Positions 5,425 to 12,642 of a DNA stretch of 14,079 nt are shown here, piece after piece. The translations under genes and the position numbers were made by a program. The notes under the pieces are model-generated. The model was not told where the DNA came from. It made no database searches and saw only the letters and a program-made list of their open reading frames with translations. The DNA lies in the NCBI GenBank assembly GCA_910588685.1, contig CAJUPX010000030.1, positions 1-14,079 on the forward strand, read 5' to 3'. Source of the DNA: an uncultured Christensenellaceae bacterium (GTDB taxonomy: Bacteria; Bacillota; Clostridia; Christensenellales; Borkfalkiaceae). Numbering within the stretch: position 1 is the stretch's first letter; each line of letters starts with the position of its first letter.

Positions 5425-5946
5425 TTAATGCCCTTTTCTTTTAATTTCCGCCATTCTCTCAATCAGTTCCGTCAAAGGGTGATATTCGCCGCCCCAATAT
5501 TCAAAAACGCGCATTCCCTCGTCTTGTAAAATCGGTCCTGTCATTTTTATATCGATATCCATTTCAGAAAAAGCTTTTTCGTAGTCAATCGGTTTATAAT
5601 CATTAGGCGTTAATAATGAAAACATTTGATATGAAACGCCGAAAACTATGTTTTTAATTCCTAAAGACGCAATTGCCGTTAAACAGCGCGCGCACGGCGC
5701 GCAGCTTGTATAAAATATTGCTTCCCGCAGAACGTCGTCGGAATACCTGTTTGCGCATTTATGTACTAAATTAAATTCTGCGTGACCGAATATGCCTTTT
5801 TTATAATCTGCTGTGTTTTCAGCTTCCTGCAAAATATTGCCTCTATATACGATAATCGCGCCAAAAGTATCATAACCTTTTTTTCCTGCCGATATTGCAA
5901 GCTGATAGCAACGTCTTATATAGCGTTCGTGTTCTTTTGTTTCCAT
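5425..5946 (-). CDS. Nucleoside deaminase (CMP/dCMP deaminase-type zinc fold)
   Basis: A 173-residue cytoplasmic hydrolase of the cytidine deaminase superfamily that removes an amino group from a nucleobase or nucleoside. The zinc site is intact: H55-A-E57 supplies a ligand and the proton-shuttling Glu, and P84-C85-x-x-C88 supplies the two Cys ligands. Length and the extra C-terminal part after residue 110 fit the broad 'nucleoside deaminase' group (guanine deaminase/TadA-like) better than small cytidine deaminases. The substrate cannot be told from sequence alone. A canonical tadA would normally be shorter at the C-terminus. No ribosome binding site lies upstream, and the -10 box ends only 6 nt before ATG, so the transcript may begin at the start codon. 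It stands alone, and its DNA is more AT-rich than most neighbours, weakly suggesting transfer. Confidence 0.85.
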   Translation of the reverse strand: METKEHERYIRRCYQLAISAGKKGYDTFGAIIVYRGNILQEAENTADYKKGIFGHAEFNLVHKCANRYSDDVLREAIFYTSCAPCARCLTAIASLGIKNIVFGVSYQMFSLLTPNDYKPIDYEKAFSEMDIDIKMTGPILQDEGMRVFEYWGGEYHPLTELIERMAEIKRKGH

Positions 5947-5952
5947 ATACCT

Positions 5953-5981
5953 ATTATAGCACTTTTTTATTGTGGAAACAA
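5953..5981 (-). promoter_or_regulatory. Extended -10 promoter placing the deaminase mRNA start at its ATG
   Basis: On the minus strand TGC-TATAAT (-10 at 5958-5953) is perfect and has TTGTTT 17 nt upstream (5981-5976). Counting the usual 6-7 nt from the -10 puts the transcript start at about 5946, the A of the start codon. The transcript would thus be leaderless or nearly so. Confidence 0.55.
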
Positions 5982-6049
5982 GTAAAAAATTAAATTTGGC
6001 GCTGCGGCGGAGCTTCCTAAAAAGTTTGCGTTAAATTTTGGTAAAATCA

Positions 6050-6078
6050 TTGACTAAAAAAAAGCGGTGTGGTATAAT
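6050..6078 (+). promoter_or_regulatory. Promoter of gap
   Basis: TTGACT at 6050-6055, a spacer of exactly 17 nt and TATAAT at 6073-6078 make a near-consensus sigma-A promoter, fitting a highly expressed glycolytic gene. The predicted leader is about 43 nt. Confidence 0.85.
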
Positions 6079-6127
6079 TATCAAAGTTAAAAAGAATAAT
6101 ATTAATAGTTCGGAGGAATTAAATTTT

Positions 6128-7141
6128 ATGGCAAATGTAAAAGTTGCAATCAACGGTTTCGGCAGAATCGGACGTCTTGCTTTCAGACAGATGTTCGATG
6201 CAGACGGTTATGAAATCGTAGCTATCAACGACCTGACAAGCCCCAAAATGCTTGCTCACCTTTTGAAGTACGATTCGGCGCAGGGCAAATACAAGTATGC
6301 CGACGCTGTGGTAGCGGGAGAGGATTCCATCACCGTTAACGGCAAAACCATCAAAATCTACGCTGAAAAGGACGCTGCTAACCTTCCTTGGGCGGCTCAC
6401 AAAGTAGACGTTGTTTTAGAGTGCACTGGTTTCTACTGCTCCAAAGAGAAAGCTTCTGCTCATATCAAAGCCGGCGCAAAGAAGTGCGTAATTTCCGCAC
6501 CCGCGGGCAACGATCTTCCTACGGTTGTATTCAGCGTAAACGAAAAAACGCTTAAAGCTTCCGACACAGTAATATCCGCGGCAAGCTGCACCACTAACTG
6601 CCTTGCTCCTATGGCTAATACTCTTAACAAGCTCTGCAAAATCAAAAAGGGCTATATGACTACTATTCACGCATACACCGGCGACCAGATGGTTCTCGAC
6701 GGACCTCACAGAAAGGGCGATTTGAGAAGAGCAAGAGCTGCTGCCGTAAATATCGTACCCAACTCCACGGGTGCTGCAAAGGCAATCGGTTTGGTTATTC
6801 CCGAACTCAACGGCGTGCTTGACGGCTGCGCACAGCGCGTACCCGTACCCACCGGCTCGCTTACCCAGCTTATCGCTGTTTGTCAGGGCGAAATAGACGC
6901 TGCTGCTGTTAACGGCGCAATGAAAGCAGCTTCTTCGGCTTCCTACGGCTACACAGAAGAGGAGATTGTTTCCTCCGACGTCATCGGTATGACCTACGGT
7001 TCGCTGTTCGACGCAACCCAGACCAAGTGTATGCCTCTCGGCGACGGGAACACCCTCGTTAAGGTAGTTAGCTGGTATGACAACGAAAATTCTTACACTT
7101 CCCAGATGGTAAGAACTATAAAGTACTTTGCTGAACTTTAA
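6128..7141 (+). CDS. gap: Glyceraldehyde-3-phosphate dehydrogenase, type I, NAD-dependent
   Basis: This 337-residue enzyme converts glyceraldehyde 3-phosphate, phosphate and NAD+ to 1,3-bisphosphoglycerate in glycolysis, as a cytoplasmic homotetramer. The Rossmann motif NGFGRIGR lies at 9-16, and D35 in the AINDL segment favours NAD over NADP. The active site reads SAASCTTNCLAP with catalytic C154, and H181 follows in TIHAYTGDQ. The phosphate-binding and S-loop region (DLRRARAAAVNIVPNSTGAAKA) is intact, as is the C-terminal WYDNE. The reading frame is open upstream to 6038, but that would place the promoter inside the gene. GGAGG at 6112-6116, 11 nt before ATG 6128, fixes the start, and length then equals the family norm. 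It is monocistronic with its own terminator; pgk and tpi do not follow. Confidence 0.98.
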   Translation: MANVKVAINGFGRIGRLAFRQMFDADGYEIVAINDLTSPKMLAHLLKYDSAQGKYKYADAVVAGEDSITVNGKTIKIYAEKDAANLPWAAHKVDVVLECTGFYCSKEKASAHIKAGAKKCVISAPAGNDLPTVVFSVNEKTLKASDTVISAASCTTNCLAPMANTLNKLCKIKKGYMTTIHAYTGDQMVLDGPHRKGDLRRARAAAVNIVPNSTGAAKAIGLVIPELNGVLDGCAQRVPVPTGSLTQLIAVCQGEIDAAAVNGAMKAASSASYGYTEEEIVSSDVIGMTYGSLFDATQTKCMPLGDGNTLVKVVSWYDNENSYTSQMVRTIKYFAEL

Positions 7142-7156
7142 TTGATAATAAAAATA

Positions 7157-7181
7157 ACGAGCCTTTACGGCTCGTTTTTTT
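7157..7181 (+). terminator. Terminator of gap
   Basis: ACGAGCC (7157-7163) and GGCTCGT (7169-7175) form a 7-bp stem with a TTTAC loop and are followed by six to seven T residues, 15 nt after the gap stop codon. Confidence 0.92.
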
Positions 7182-7191
7182 ATGCTCACGC

Positions 7192-7312
7192 TAAAACGCG
7201 TATAAGCGGCGCAATACTTTGTCGCGCTCCGCTTGCCTCAGTTGTGTACTTTTTGTACACTCCTTTCGGTCAATGCTCGCGCTTCTCGTCTTGCTTGCTT
7301 CTACGCGTTTTA
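7192..7312. repeat. 121-bp palindromic intergenic element
   Basis: The ends TAAAACGCGTATAAGC (7192-7207) and GCTTCTACGCGTTTTA (7297-7312) are inverted repeats matching at 15 of 16 positions. An inner hairpin, GTGTAC-TTTTT-GTACAC, sits near the middle (about 7244-7260). There is no credible gene. It lies between the terminators of two convergent genes, a neutral spot where small mobile repeats tend to accumulate. It differs in sequence from the tRNA-linked element apart from short words such as GAGGCAAGC on its minus strand. Confidence 0.5.
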
Positions 7313-7348
7313 TATCAAATGCGCGAAGGGCGAGAAACACTCATATAG

Positions 7349-7373
7349 TAAAAATCGCAGTGTCATTGCGATT
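7349..7373 (-). terminator. Terminator of the dnaA-mnmG operon
   Basis: On the minus strand AATCGCA and TGCGATT (fwd 7367-7373 with 7353-7359) form a 7-bp stem with a 7-nt loop, followed by TTTTTA. It lies 17 nt after the mnmG stop. Confidence 0.75.
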
Positions 7374-7390
7374 ATTATGAAACGCTTATA

Positions 7391-9247
7391 TTATTTCTGG
7401 CTCAAATACACCATTAAAACGGTAACGTCCGCGGGGTTTACTCCGGAAATCCGCCCTGCCTGTCCGAGAGTAAGGGGGCGCACCCTCGAAAGCTTTTCGC
7501 GGGCTTCAAGTCTTAGTCCCTGAATTTTATTGTAATCGATATCCTCTGGCAGTTTTTTCTTTTCAAGCTTTTTCGCGCGCTCTATCTGCGCCGCATTTTT
7601 CTTTAAATATCCCTCGTATTTTACGGTTGCCTCCGCAGTTTTTGCAATATCTTCGGGCAAATCTCCGAGTATATTAAAGTGTTCGCGTATCGCCGCGGGA
7701 TTTGCGCCGCGCCTTATAAGGTCGGCGTAAGTCACGCCCTGAAGCCCCCCGCATATGTTGTGCTTTTGTGCAAAATCCGCAAGCTTTTGCGCGTCCGCTC
7801 TGCCGTTTAAAATTTCCGCGGCTCTGCCTAATTGCGCTTTTCTTTTTTCAAAACTCTGCGCGCGTTCGGCGGTGTAAAGAGGGGTATCCGCAATTTTCGG
7901 CGTAAGTCTTAAATCTGCGGTGTCGTGTCTTAAAGATATTGCGTGTTCCGCGCGCGAGGTCATCACTCTGTACGGCTCTTCCGTGCCCTTTGTTACAAGG
8001 TCGTCAATGAGCACGCCTATATACGCCTCGTCCCTGCCGAGAACAACAGGTTCTTTGCCGAGCGCCTTAAAAGCGGCGTTCAGTCCCGCCATTAGTCCCT
8101 GGGCCGCGGCTTCTTCGTATCCCGACGTGCCGTTAATCTGCCCCGCGGTGTAAAGTCCGGAAACTTTTTTAAATTCGAGAGTGGGGTAAATGTCGAGCGT
8201 GTCTATGCAGTCGTATTCTATGGCGTATGCGTAGCGCATAATTTCACAGTTTTCCAAACCCTCTACCGAGCGGTACATCTGTTTCTGAATATCGTGCGGC
8301 ATCGAAGACGACATACCCTGCACGTAAATTTCGTTTGTATCCGCGCCCTCCGGTTCCAAAAACAGCTGGTGTCTGCTTTTCTCGGCAAATCTCACAACTT
8401 TTGTTTCGATGGAGGGACAGTACCTCGGACCTGTAGAGCTTATTTCGCCGTTATAAAGCGGGGAGCGGTCAAGATTGTCTAAAATAATCCCGTGCGTGTT
8501 TAAATTTGTGTAAGTTATAAAGCACTCGTGCGTGTTTTGCGGCGTTTTGTCGGTAAAAGAAAACGCAGGCACGCCGTCCCCGCCGAACTGTCTTACGCAT
8601 TTTTCAAAGTCGATTGAGCGTTTGTCAAGCCTTGCGGGAGTGCCCGTTTTGAATCTGCGCACGCTAAAGCCCAGCTTAATAAGATTGTCTGTAAGCGCGT
8701 TTGCGGGCGCAAAACCGTTAGGTCCGCTCTTTTGTCTGAACTCGCCCGTAACCGTTTCCGCGTTCAGATAAACTCCGGTTGCAAGTATTACGGCTCCGGC
8801 TTTTATTATGCCGCCGTATGTCGTCAAAATACCCGTGACTTTGCCGCTTTCAACGAGCACTTCGCAGCATTCTCCCTGCAATATGTGCAGGTTTTTGGTG
8901 TTTTCGAGCGTCCGTTTCATCTCGCGGTGGTAGGCGTTTTTATCGCACTGACAGCGCAGCGACTGTACGGCTTCTCCTTTGCCCTCGTTGAGTATTCGTA
9001 TCTGTAAACAGGTTTTATCGGCGTTTTTTCCCATTTCTCCGCCGAGCGCGTCTATTTCGCGGACAAGATGCCCTTTTGCAGTTCCGCCTATGGAGGGGTT
9101 ACACGCCATAAAGGCTATGCTGTCGAGGTTAAGCGTCAGCATAGCCGTTTTAAGTCCGAGCCGGGCGCAGACTAAAGCGGCTTCACAACCCGCGTGTCCC
9201 GCGCCGACAACAACAATATCGAATTGTCCTTCGATAAATTTTTTCAT
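7391..9247 (-). CDS. mnmG: tRNA uridine-5-carboxymethylaminomethyl modification enzyme MnmG (GidA)
   Basis: A 618-residue FAD protein which, with the GTPase MnmE, installs the carboxymethylaminomethyl group at position 34 of tRNAs reading split codon boxes. The FAD-binding GAGHAGCEAA lies at 15-24. MnmG signatures include CNPSIGGTAKGHLVREIDALGG (about 49-70), the central GQINGTSGYEEAAAQGLMAG segment, and the RAEHAISLRHDTADLRL stretch. The C-terminal helical domain that contacts MnmE and tRNA is complete, with the usual ending I-x-G-V-x-P-A-D. Length is typical. It begins 22 nt after the dnaA stop on the same strand and has no clear promoter of its own, so it is probably co-transcribed with dnaA. 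The ribosome binding site is not obvious. mnmE, often adjacent near the origin, is not in the window. Confidence 0.97.
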   Translation of the reverse strand: MKKFIEGQFDIVVVGAGHAGCEAALVCARLGLKTAMLTLNLDSIAFMACNPSIGGTAKGHLVREIDALGGEMGKNADKTCLQIRILNEGKGEAVQSLRCQCDKNAYHREMKRTLENTKNLHILQGECCEVLVESGKVTGILTTYGGIIKAGAVILATGVYLNAETVTGEFRQKSGPNGFAPANALTDNLIKLGFSVRRFKTGTPARLDKRSIDFEKCVRQFGGDGVPAFSFTDKTPQNTHECFITYTNLNTHGIILDNLDRSPLYNGEISSTGPRYCPSIETKVVRFAEKSRHQLFLEPEGADTNEIYVQGMSSSMPHDIQKQMYRSVEGLENCEIMRYAYAIEYDCIDTLDIYPTLEFKKVSGLYTAGQINGTSGYEEAAAQGLMAGLNAAFKALGKEPVVLGRDEAYIGVLIDDLVTKGTEEPYRVMTSRAEHAISLRHDTADLRLTPKIADTPLYTAERAQSFEKRKAQLGRAAEILNGRADAQKLADFAQKHNICGGLQGVTYADLIRRGANPAAIREHFNILGDLPEDIAKTAEATVKYEGYLKKNAAQIERAKKLEKKKLPEDIDYNKIQGLRLEAREKLSRVRPLTLGQAGRISGVNPADVTVLMVYLSQK

Positions 9248-9269
9248 ATACGATAATTAAGCCCGAGGC

Positions 9270-10616
9270 TTATTTTTTAAGGATTATATTTTTGATATCG
9301 TCCACTATTTTAACCATCTGGTCGTTGACCCTGCGCAAATCCTCTATTTTATCGCGCGAGTACAAAATAGTGGTATGGTCCCTGCCGCCGAGCTCTTTGC
9401 CTATGGAAATGAGCGGAAGAGTTAAAAGCTCGCACATCAGGTAACAGCAAATCTGTCTAGGAACCACAAACTCCTTTTTCTTGCTTTTGCCGAGCAAATC
9501 GCTCTTTGAAATGTGATAGTAGGAGGCAACGGAAGAAATAATGTTGTCGGGCGTAATTTCCTCTTTTCCGCTCTCGGAAACGGCTTCGTTAAGCGCGTTT
9601 TTTGCAAGGGAAACGGAAATAGGCTCCTCGTGCAAACGCGACGCGAATATAACTTTGGTAAGCCTGCCCTCGAGCGTTCTTACGTCGTCGCCGGAATCCT
9701 GCGCGAGGAAAGTAAGCACGTCGTCGGGTACAAGGCACTTTTTCTCAAACGCCTTGCGTTTTAAAATTGCTATTTTCGTTTCAAAATTAGGCGGCTGAAT
9801 ATCGTAAACAAGCCCGCCCGCAAACCTCGTTCTCAGCCTTTCTTCAAGGTCGGAAAGCTCTTTCGGCGGCTGGTCGGAGGTAATAATTATCTGTTTTCCC
9901 TTTGAAACAAGCTCGTTGAACGTATGGAAAAACTCTTCCTGAACGGCTTTACGCTTTTCTATAAACTGAATATCGTCAACAATCAGCACGTCCGCGTTGC
10001 GGTAGTAAGCGCGCAGCCTGTTGCTCTTTTCGCGCGCGTCAGGTCCGCGGCTCACAAACATCGTATCGATAATTTCGTTTAAAAACTGCTCGCTCGTAAC
10101 GTATATTACTTTAAGCTCGGGCTTCTCCGTAACTATTTTATTTGCAATAGCCTGAATGAGGTGCGTTTTGCCGAGTCCCGTACCGCCGTAAATGAACAGC
10201 GGGTTGTACGTGCCTGCGGGGTCTGTAGCCACCGACAGCGCCGCGGCATATACAAACTCGTTATTTTTGCCTACTACAAAGCTTTCAAAGGTAAATTTTT
10301 TATCGAGGTTTGCGGGCGGGAGATATTCTTCCGTAGGCGCGTTGTACGCAAAAGCGTCGCTGCCCTCAACTTTGATGCGGAAGTCCGAAACTCCTACGTC
10401 GGCTTTTATTATGGCGTCGCGCATTTTATCCGCAAGGGTGTTGGTAATATATTTTGCAAAACCCTCGGTGGGCGTTTCCAGCACAATAAACCTCCCGTCC
10501 ACCTCAACGGGGACGAGCTTTTCGATATAGGTAGTGTAGTTAATGTGGGAGATAAGCTCCCGCATTTTCTCCTTTATCGGGTTATAAATAAAGTCCAGGT
10601 TATTCTTTTCTGCCAT
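9270..10616 (-). CDS. dnaA: Chromosomal replication initiator protein DnaA
   Basis: This 448-residue AAA+ ATPase binds DnaA boxes at the origin, melts DNA and loads the helicase. Four domains can be read. Domain I (about 1-85) contacts helicase and regulators. A very short linker follows (about 86-105), making this a compact DnaA. The AAA+ core has Walker A GGTGLGKT at 144-151 and Walker B VLIVDD at 210-215. The C-terminal DNA-binding domain carries the signature GGRDHTTI from residue 410. AAAGGA lies 12 nt before ATG. On the minus strand it precedes mnmG. recF is divergent on the other side and dnaN is absent, an unusual arrangement. The 116-bp region upstream lacks a TTATCCACA-like cluster, so the origin may not be here. 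Confidence 0.98.
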   Translation of the reverse strand: MAEKNNLDFIYNPIKEKMRELISHINYTTYIEKLVPVEVDGRFIVLETPTEGFAKYITNTLADKMRDAIIKADVGVSDFRIKVEGSDAFAYNAPTEEYLPPANLDKKFTFESFVVGKNNEFVYAAALSVATDPAGTYNPLFIYGGTGLGKTHLIQAIANKIVTEKPELKVIYVTSEQFLNEIIDTMFVSRGPDAREKSNRLRAYYRNADVLIVDDIQFIEKRKAVQEEFFHTFNELVSKGKQIIITSDQPPKELSDLEERLRTRFAGGLVYDIQPPNFETKIAILKRKAFEKKCLVPDDVLTFLAQDSGDDVRTLEGRLTKVIFASRLHEEPISVSLAKNALNEAVSESGKEEITPDNIISSVASYYHISKSDLLGKSKKKEFVVPRQICCYLMCELLTLPLISIGKELGGRDHTTILYSRDKIEDLRRVNDQMVKIVDDIKNIILKK

Positions 10617-10632
10617 ATCTGCCGATAATCCT

Positions 10633-10660
10633 TTGAATTTTTCAAAAAAAATGTTATAAT
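10633..10660 (+). promoter_or_regulatory. Promoter of the recF operon in the dnaA-recF divergent region
   Basis: TTGAAT at 10633-10638, a 16-nt spacer and TATAAT at 10655-10660 with TGT before it (extended -10) face recF, giving a leader of about 65 nt. Another TATAAT-like sequence near 10687-10694 reads in both directions and may serve dnaA, but without a good -35. The whole 10617-10732 gap is very AT-rich. Confidence 0.55.
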
Positions 10661-10732
10661 AAAAGTAGCTAGTAATTATTTACTCAATTATAATACATTT
10701 TAAATTTTAAATAAAGTGTTTTCGGCAAAAAA

Positions 10733-11818
10733 ATGCGTATAAAAAGTTTGAATTTAAAAAATTTCAGAAATTACTCCGACGAGCATATGGATTTTTCCGA
10801 CGGCTTGAACGTGCTGTTCGGAAAAAACGCGCAGGGCAAAACCAACTGCGCCGAAGCCGTTTTCTATCTCTGCACGGGCATTTCGCCGCGCAGCAGAAGA
10901 GATAAACAGCTAATCCGCCACGGCGAACAGTCCGCAGAAATTTCCGCAACGGCAAGCGGCAGATACGGTGATATGGAAATTTACGCAAAAATTACCGAAA
11001 CGGGCAGGGAATTTAAATTAAACGGCAATAAAATAACAAAAAACGCGGAAATTTTAGGCAATCTTTTCTCCGTTTTCTTTTCCCCGCAGGAGCTCAGACT
11101 CATACAGGACGGACCGGACGAGCGCCGCAGATTTATGAACGTTTCCATTTCCCAGCTGTCGCGTCCGTACTACGTGGCGCTGTCGCGCTATAACAAAATA
11201 CTCGAGCAGCGCAACAACCTTTTAAAGCTGCGCGACGCTTCCGCCGTATACGATTCGCTCCCGGTCTGGGACGAGCAGCTCTCCAAATACGCCGCGGTGG
11301 TGGCTTGGAAGCGCGCGGAATATATAGATATGCTCGCTCCGCTCGCCAAGGAAACCCACTGTTTTTTAACCGACGGCGCGGAGGAACTTGACGTAAAGCC
11401 CGACAAAAAATACAAAGGCACGCAAGCCGAGCTTGAAAAACGCTTTTTTAACGAATTTTCGGCAAATTACGAGCGCGATATGCGCCTCGGTTTTACCTCG
11501 TGCGGACCGCACCGCGACGATTTGGATATAATAATAAACGGAGCGGACGCTAAAACTTACGCTTCGCAGGGTCAGACAAGGACGGCTGCGCTATCGGTAA
11601 AACTTGCCGAGGTCGAAATTTTCAAAACACTGTCGGGCGAATATCCCGTGCTCATTTTGGATGACGTTATGAGCGAACTCGACCTGCCCCGCCGTAAAAA
11701 GCTGCTTGCGCGCACGGCGGAGTTGCAAACGGTATTAACCTGCACGCATACCGAACGCGTATTATACGGCAGAGAAGCCAACAAAATTAGAATAGAGGGG
11801 GGTGCGGTTAAACGATGA
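10733..11818 (+). CDS. recF: DNA replication and repair protein RecF
   Basis: A 361-residue SMC-like ATPase that binds gapped DNA and, with RecO and RecR, helps load RecA for recombinational repair. Walker A GKNAQGKT lies at 30-37, and the ABC-type Walker B LILDDVMSELD begins near 307. The N-terminal LKNFRNY and the central FFSPQELRLIQDGPDERRRF segments are standard RecF signatures. Length is normal. The ribosome binding site is weak. The stop codon overlaps the start of the PHP-domain gene as ATGA, so translation is probably coupled. RecF is usually placed after dnaN; here it begins a separate operon divergent from dnaA. Confidence 0.97.
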   Translation: MRIKSLNLKNFRNYSDEHMDFSDGLNVLFGKNAQGKTNCAEAVFYLCTGISPRSRRDKQLIRHGEQSAEISATASGRYGDMEIYAKITETGREFKLNGNKITKNAEILGNLFSVFFSPQELRLIQDGPDERRRFMNVSISQLSRPYYVALSRYNKILEQRNNLLKLRDASAVYDSLPVWDEQLSKYAAVVAWKRAEYIDMLAPLAKETHCFLTDGAEELDVKPDKKYKGTQAELEKRFFNEFSANYERDMRLGFTSCGPHRDDLDIIINGADAKTYASQGQTRTAALSVKLAEVEIFKTLSGEYPVLILDDVMSELDLPRRKKLLARTAELQTVLTCTHTERVLYGREANKIRIEGGAVKR

Positions 11819-12642
11819 AAGCCGATTTACACGTTCATACTCTGTACTCGGACGGCACTGCCACGCCGGAAGAAATCGTCGCCCGGGCAAAATTCAACGG
11901 CGTTGAAATACTTTCCGTAACCGACCACGACAATATGCTCGCCTCTGAAGATGTTTCGCGGCTTTGCCGCGCGCAGAACATAATTTCCGTCGCGGGAGCG
12001 GAGATATCCGCTTACGAGGGCAGCGTAAAACTGCACACTATGTGTTACAGTCCCGATACGTCGAATTCGCTTTTCCGTAATTTTTTAAAAGAGCTTTGCG
12101 CGGGTGCGCTTACAAGAACGGAGCACATTTTATCTAACCTTAAAAAATGCGGGGTTTTGCTTGCTCTGGAAGATATTGCCGCGGAGCAGTTCTGTAAAAG
12201 TTCGCCTATGCACGTTATGCACGTTGCGGCGGCGGGCGCAAAAAAGTGCTATGCCGGCAACCGGTTTGAGTTTTTCAATAAATATCTCGCATACGGCAAA
12301 GCGGGGTTTTGCCTTGACTGCCGCCCCGCTCCCGAAAGAACGGTGGAAATAATTACCGCGGCGGGCGGATTTGCCTCGGTTGCGCACCCCGGAAGGGTTG
12401 AAATGAATGCAACCGACTTCCGCAAACTTATTTCAAGGCTCAAAGATTGCGGACTGAAAGGCATAGAAGCCGTTTACTCTACGCATACTTATAGCGAGAC
12501 GGCATACTATAAGGAGTTGGCAAAAGAGACCGGGTTACTCGTCACGGGCGGGTCGGATACGCATATCGTCTCCGATAAGCGCGATATCGGAAAGCCCGAA
12601 TTTCACCCGGCAAAAGAACTTTTGCAACAGATTGTACATTGA
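11815..12642 (+). CDS. PHP-domain phosphoesterase (YciV/TrpH-type)
   Basis: A 275-residue metal-dependent hydrolase of the PHP superfamily. Characterised relatives (RnaseAM/YciV, TrpH) hydrolyse 3',5'-nucleoside bisphosphates and short RNA ends. The metal-binding motifs are in order: H6-x-H8, D13, D37-H38-D39, E63, H74, H191 (AHPGR) and D248-x-H250 (GGSDTH). The usual HLLGY segment reads HTMCY, and the GRPH segment reads SPMH (H133). The metal site looks complete, but the substrate pocket may differ from E. coli YciV. The ATG overlaps the recF stop by 4 bp, with a G-rich AGGGGGG 12 nt upstream. The stop overlaps the next start as TTGA. The operon thus links RecF, a nucleic-acid-end phosphoesterase and a VanW protein. 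Whether the first two cooperate in repair or nucleotide clean-up is speculation. Confidence 0.9.
   Translation: MKADLHVHTLYSDGTATPEEIVARAKFNGVEILSVTDHDNMLASEDVSRLCRAQNIISVAGAEISAYEGSVKLHTMCYSPDTSNSLFRNFLKELCAGALTRTEHILSNLKKCGVLLALEDIAAEQFCKSSPMHVMHVAAAGAKKCYAGNRFEFFNKYLAYGKAGFCLDCRPAPERTVEIITAAGGFASVAHPGRVEMNATDFRKLISRLKDCGLKGIEAVYSTHTYSETAYYKELAKETGLLVTGGSDTHIVSDKRDIGKPEFHPAKELLQQIVH

Noticed and set aside
6038..6127. A longer N-terminus for the GAPDH gene.
   Set aside because: It would place the near-consensus promoter inside the coding region and add 30 Lys-rich residues foreign to the family; the strong GGAGG site selects 6128.
6416..7189. A long minus-strand open frame opposite gap.
   Set aside because: It is a shadow of the highly biased gap codons, with no family resemblance and no initiation signals.
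9258..9272. A TAAGCC-CGA-GGCTTA palindrome at the dnaA stop codon, considered as a terminator.
   Set aside because: The stem is only 6 bp, no T-tract follows on the minus strand, and mnmG starts 22 nt later; read-through is expected.
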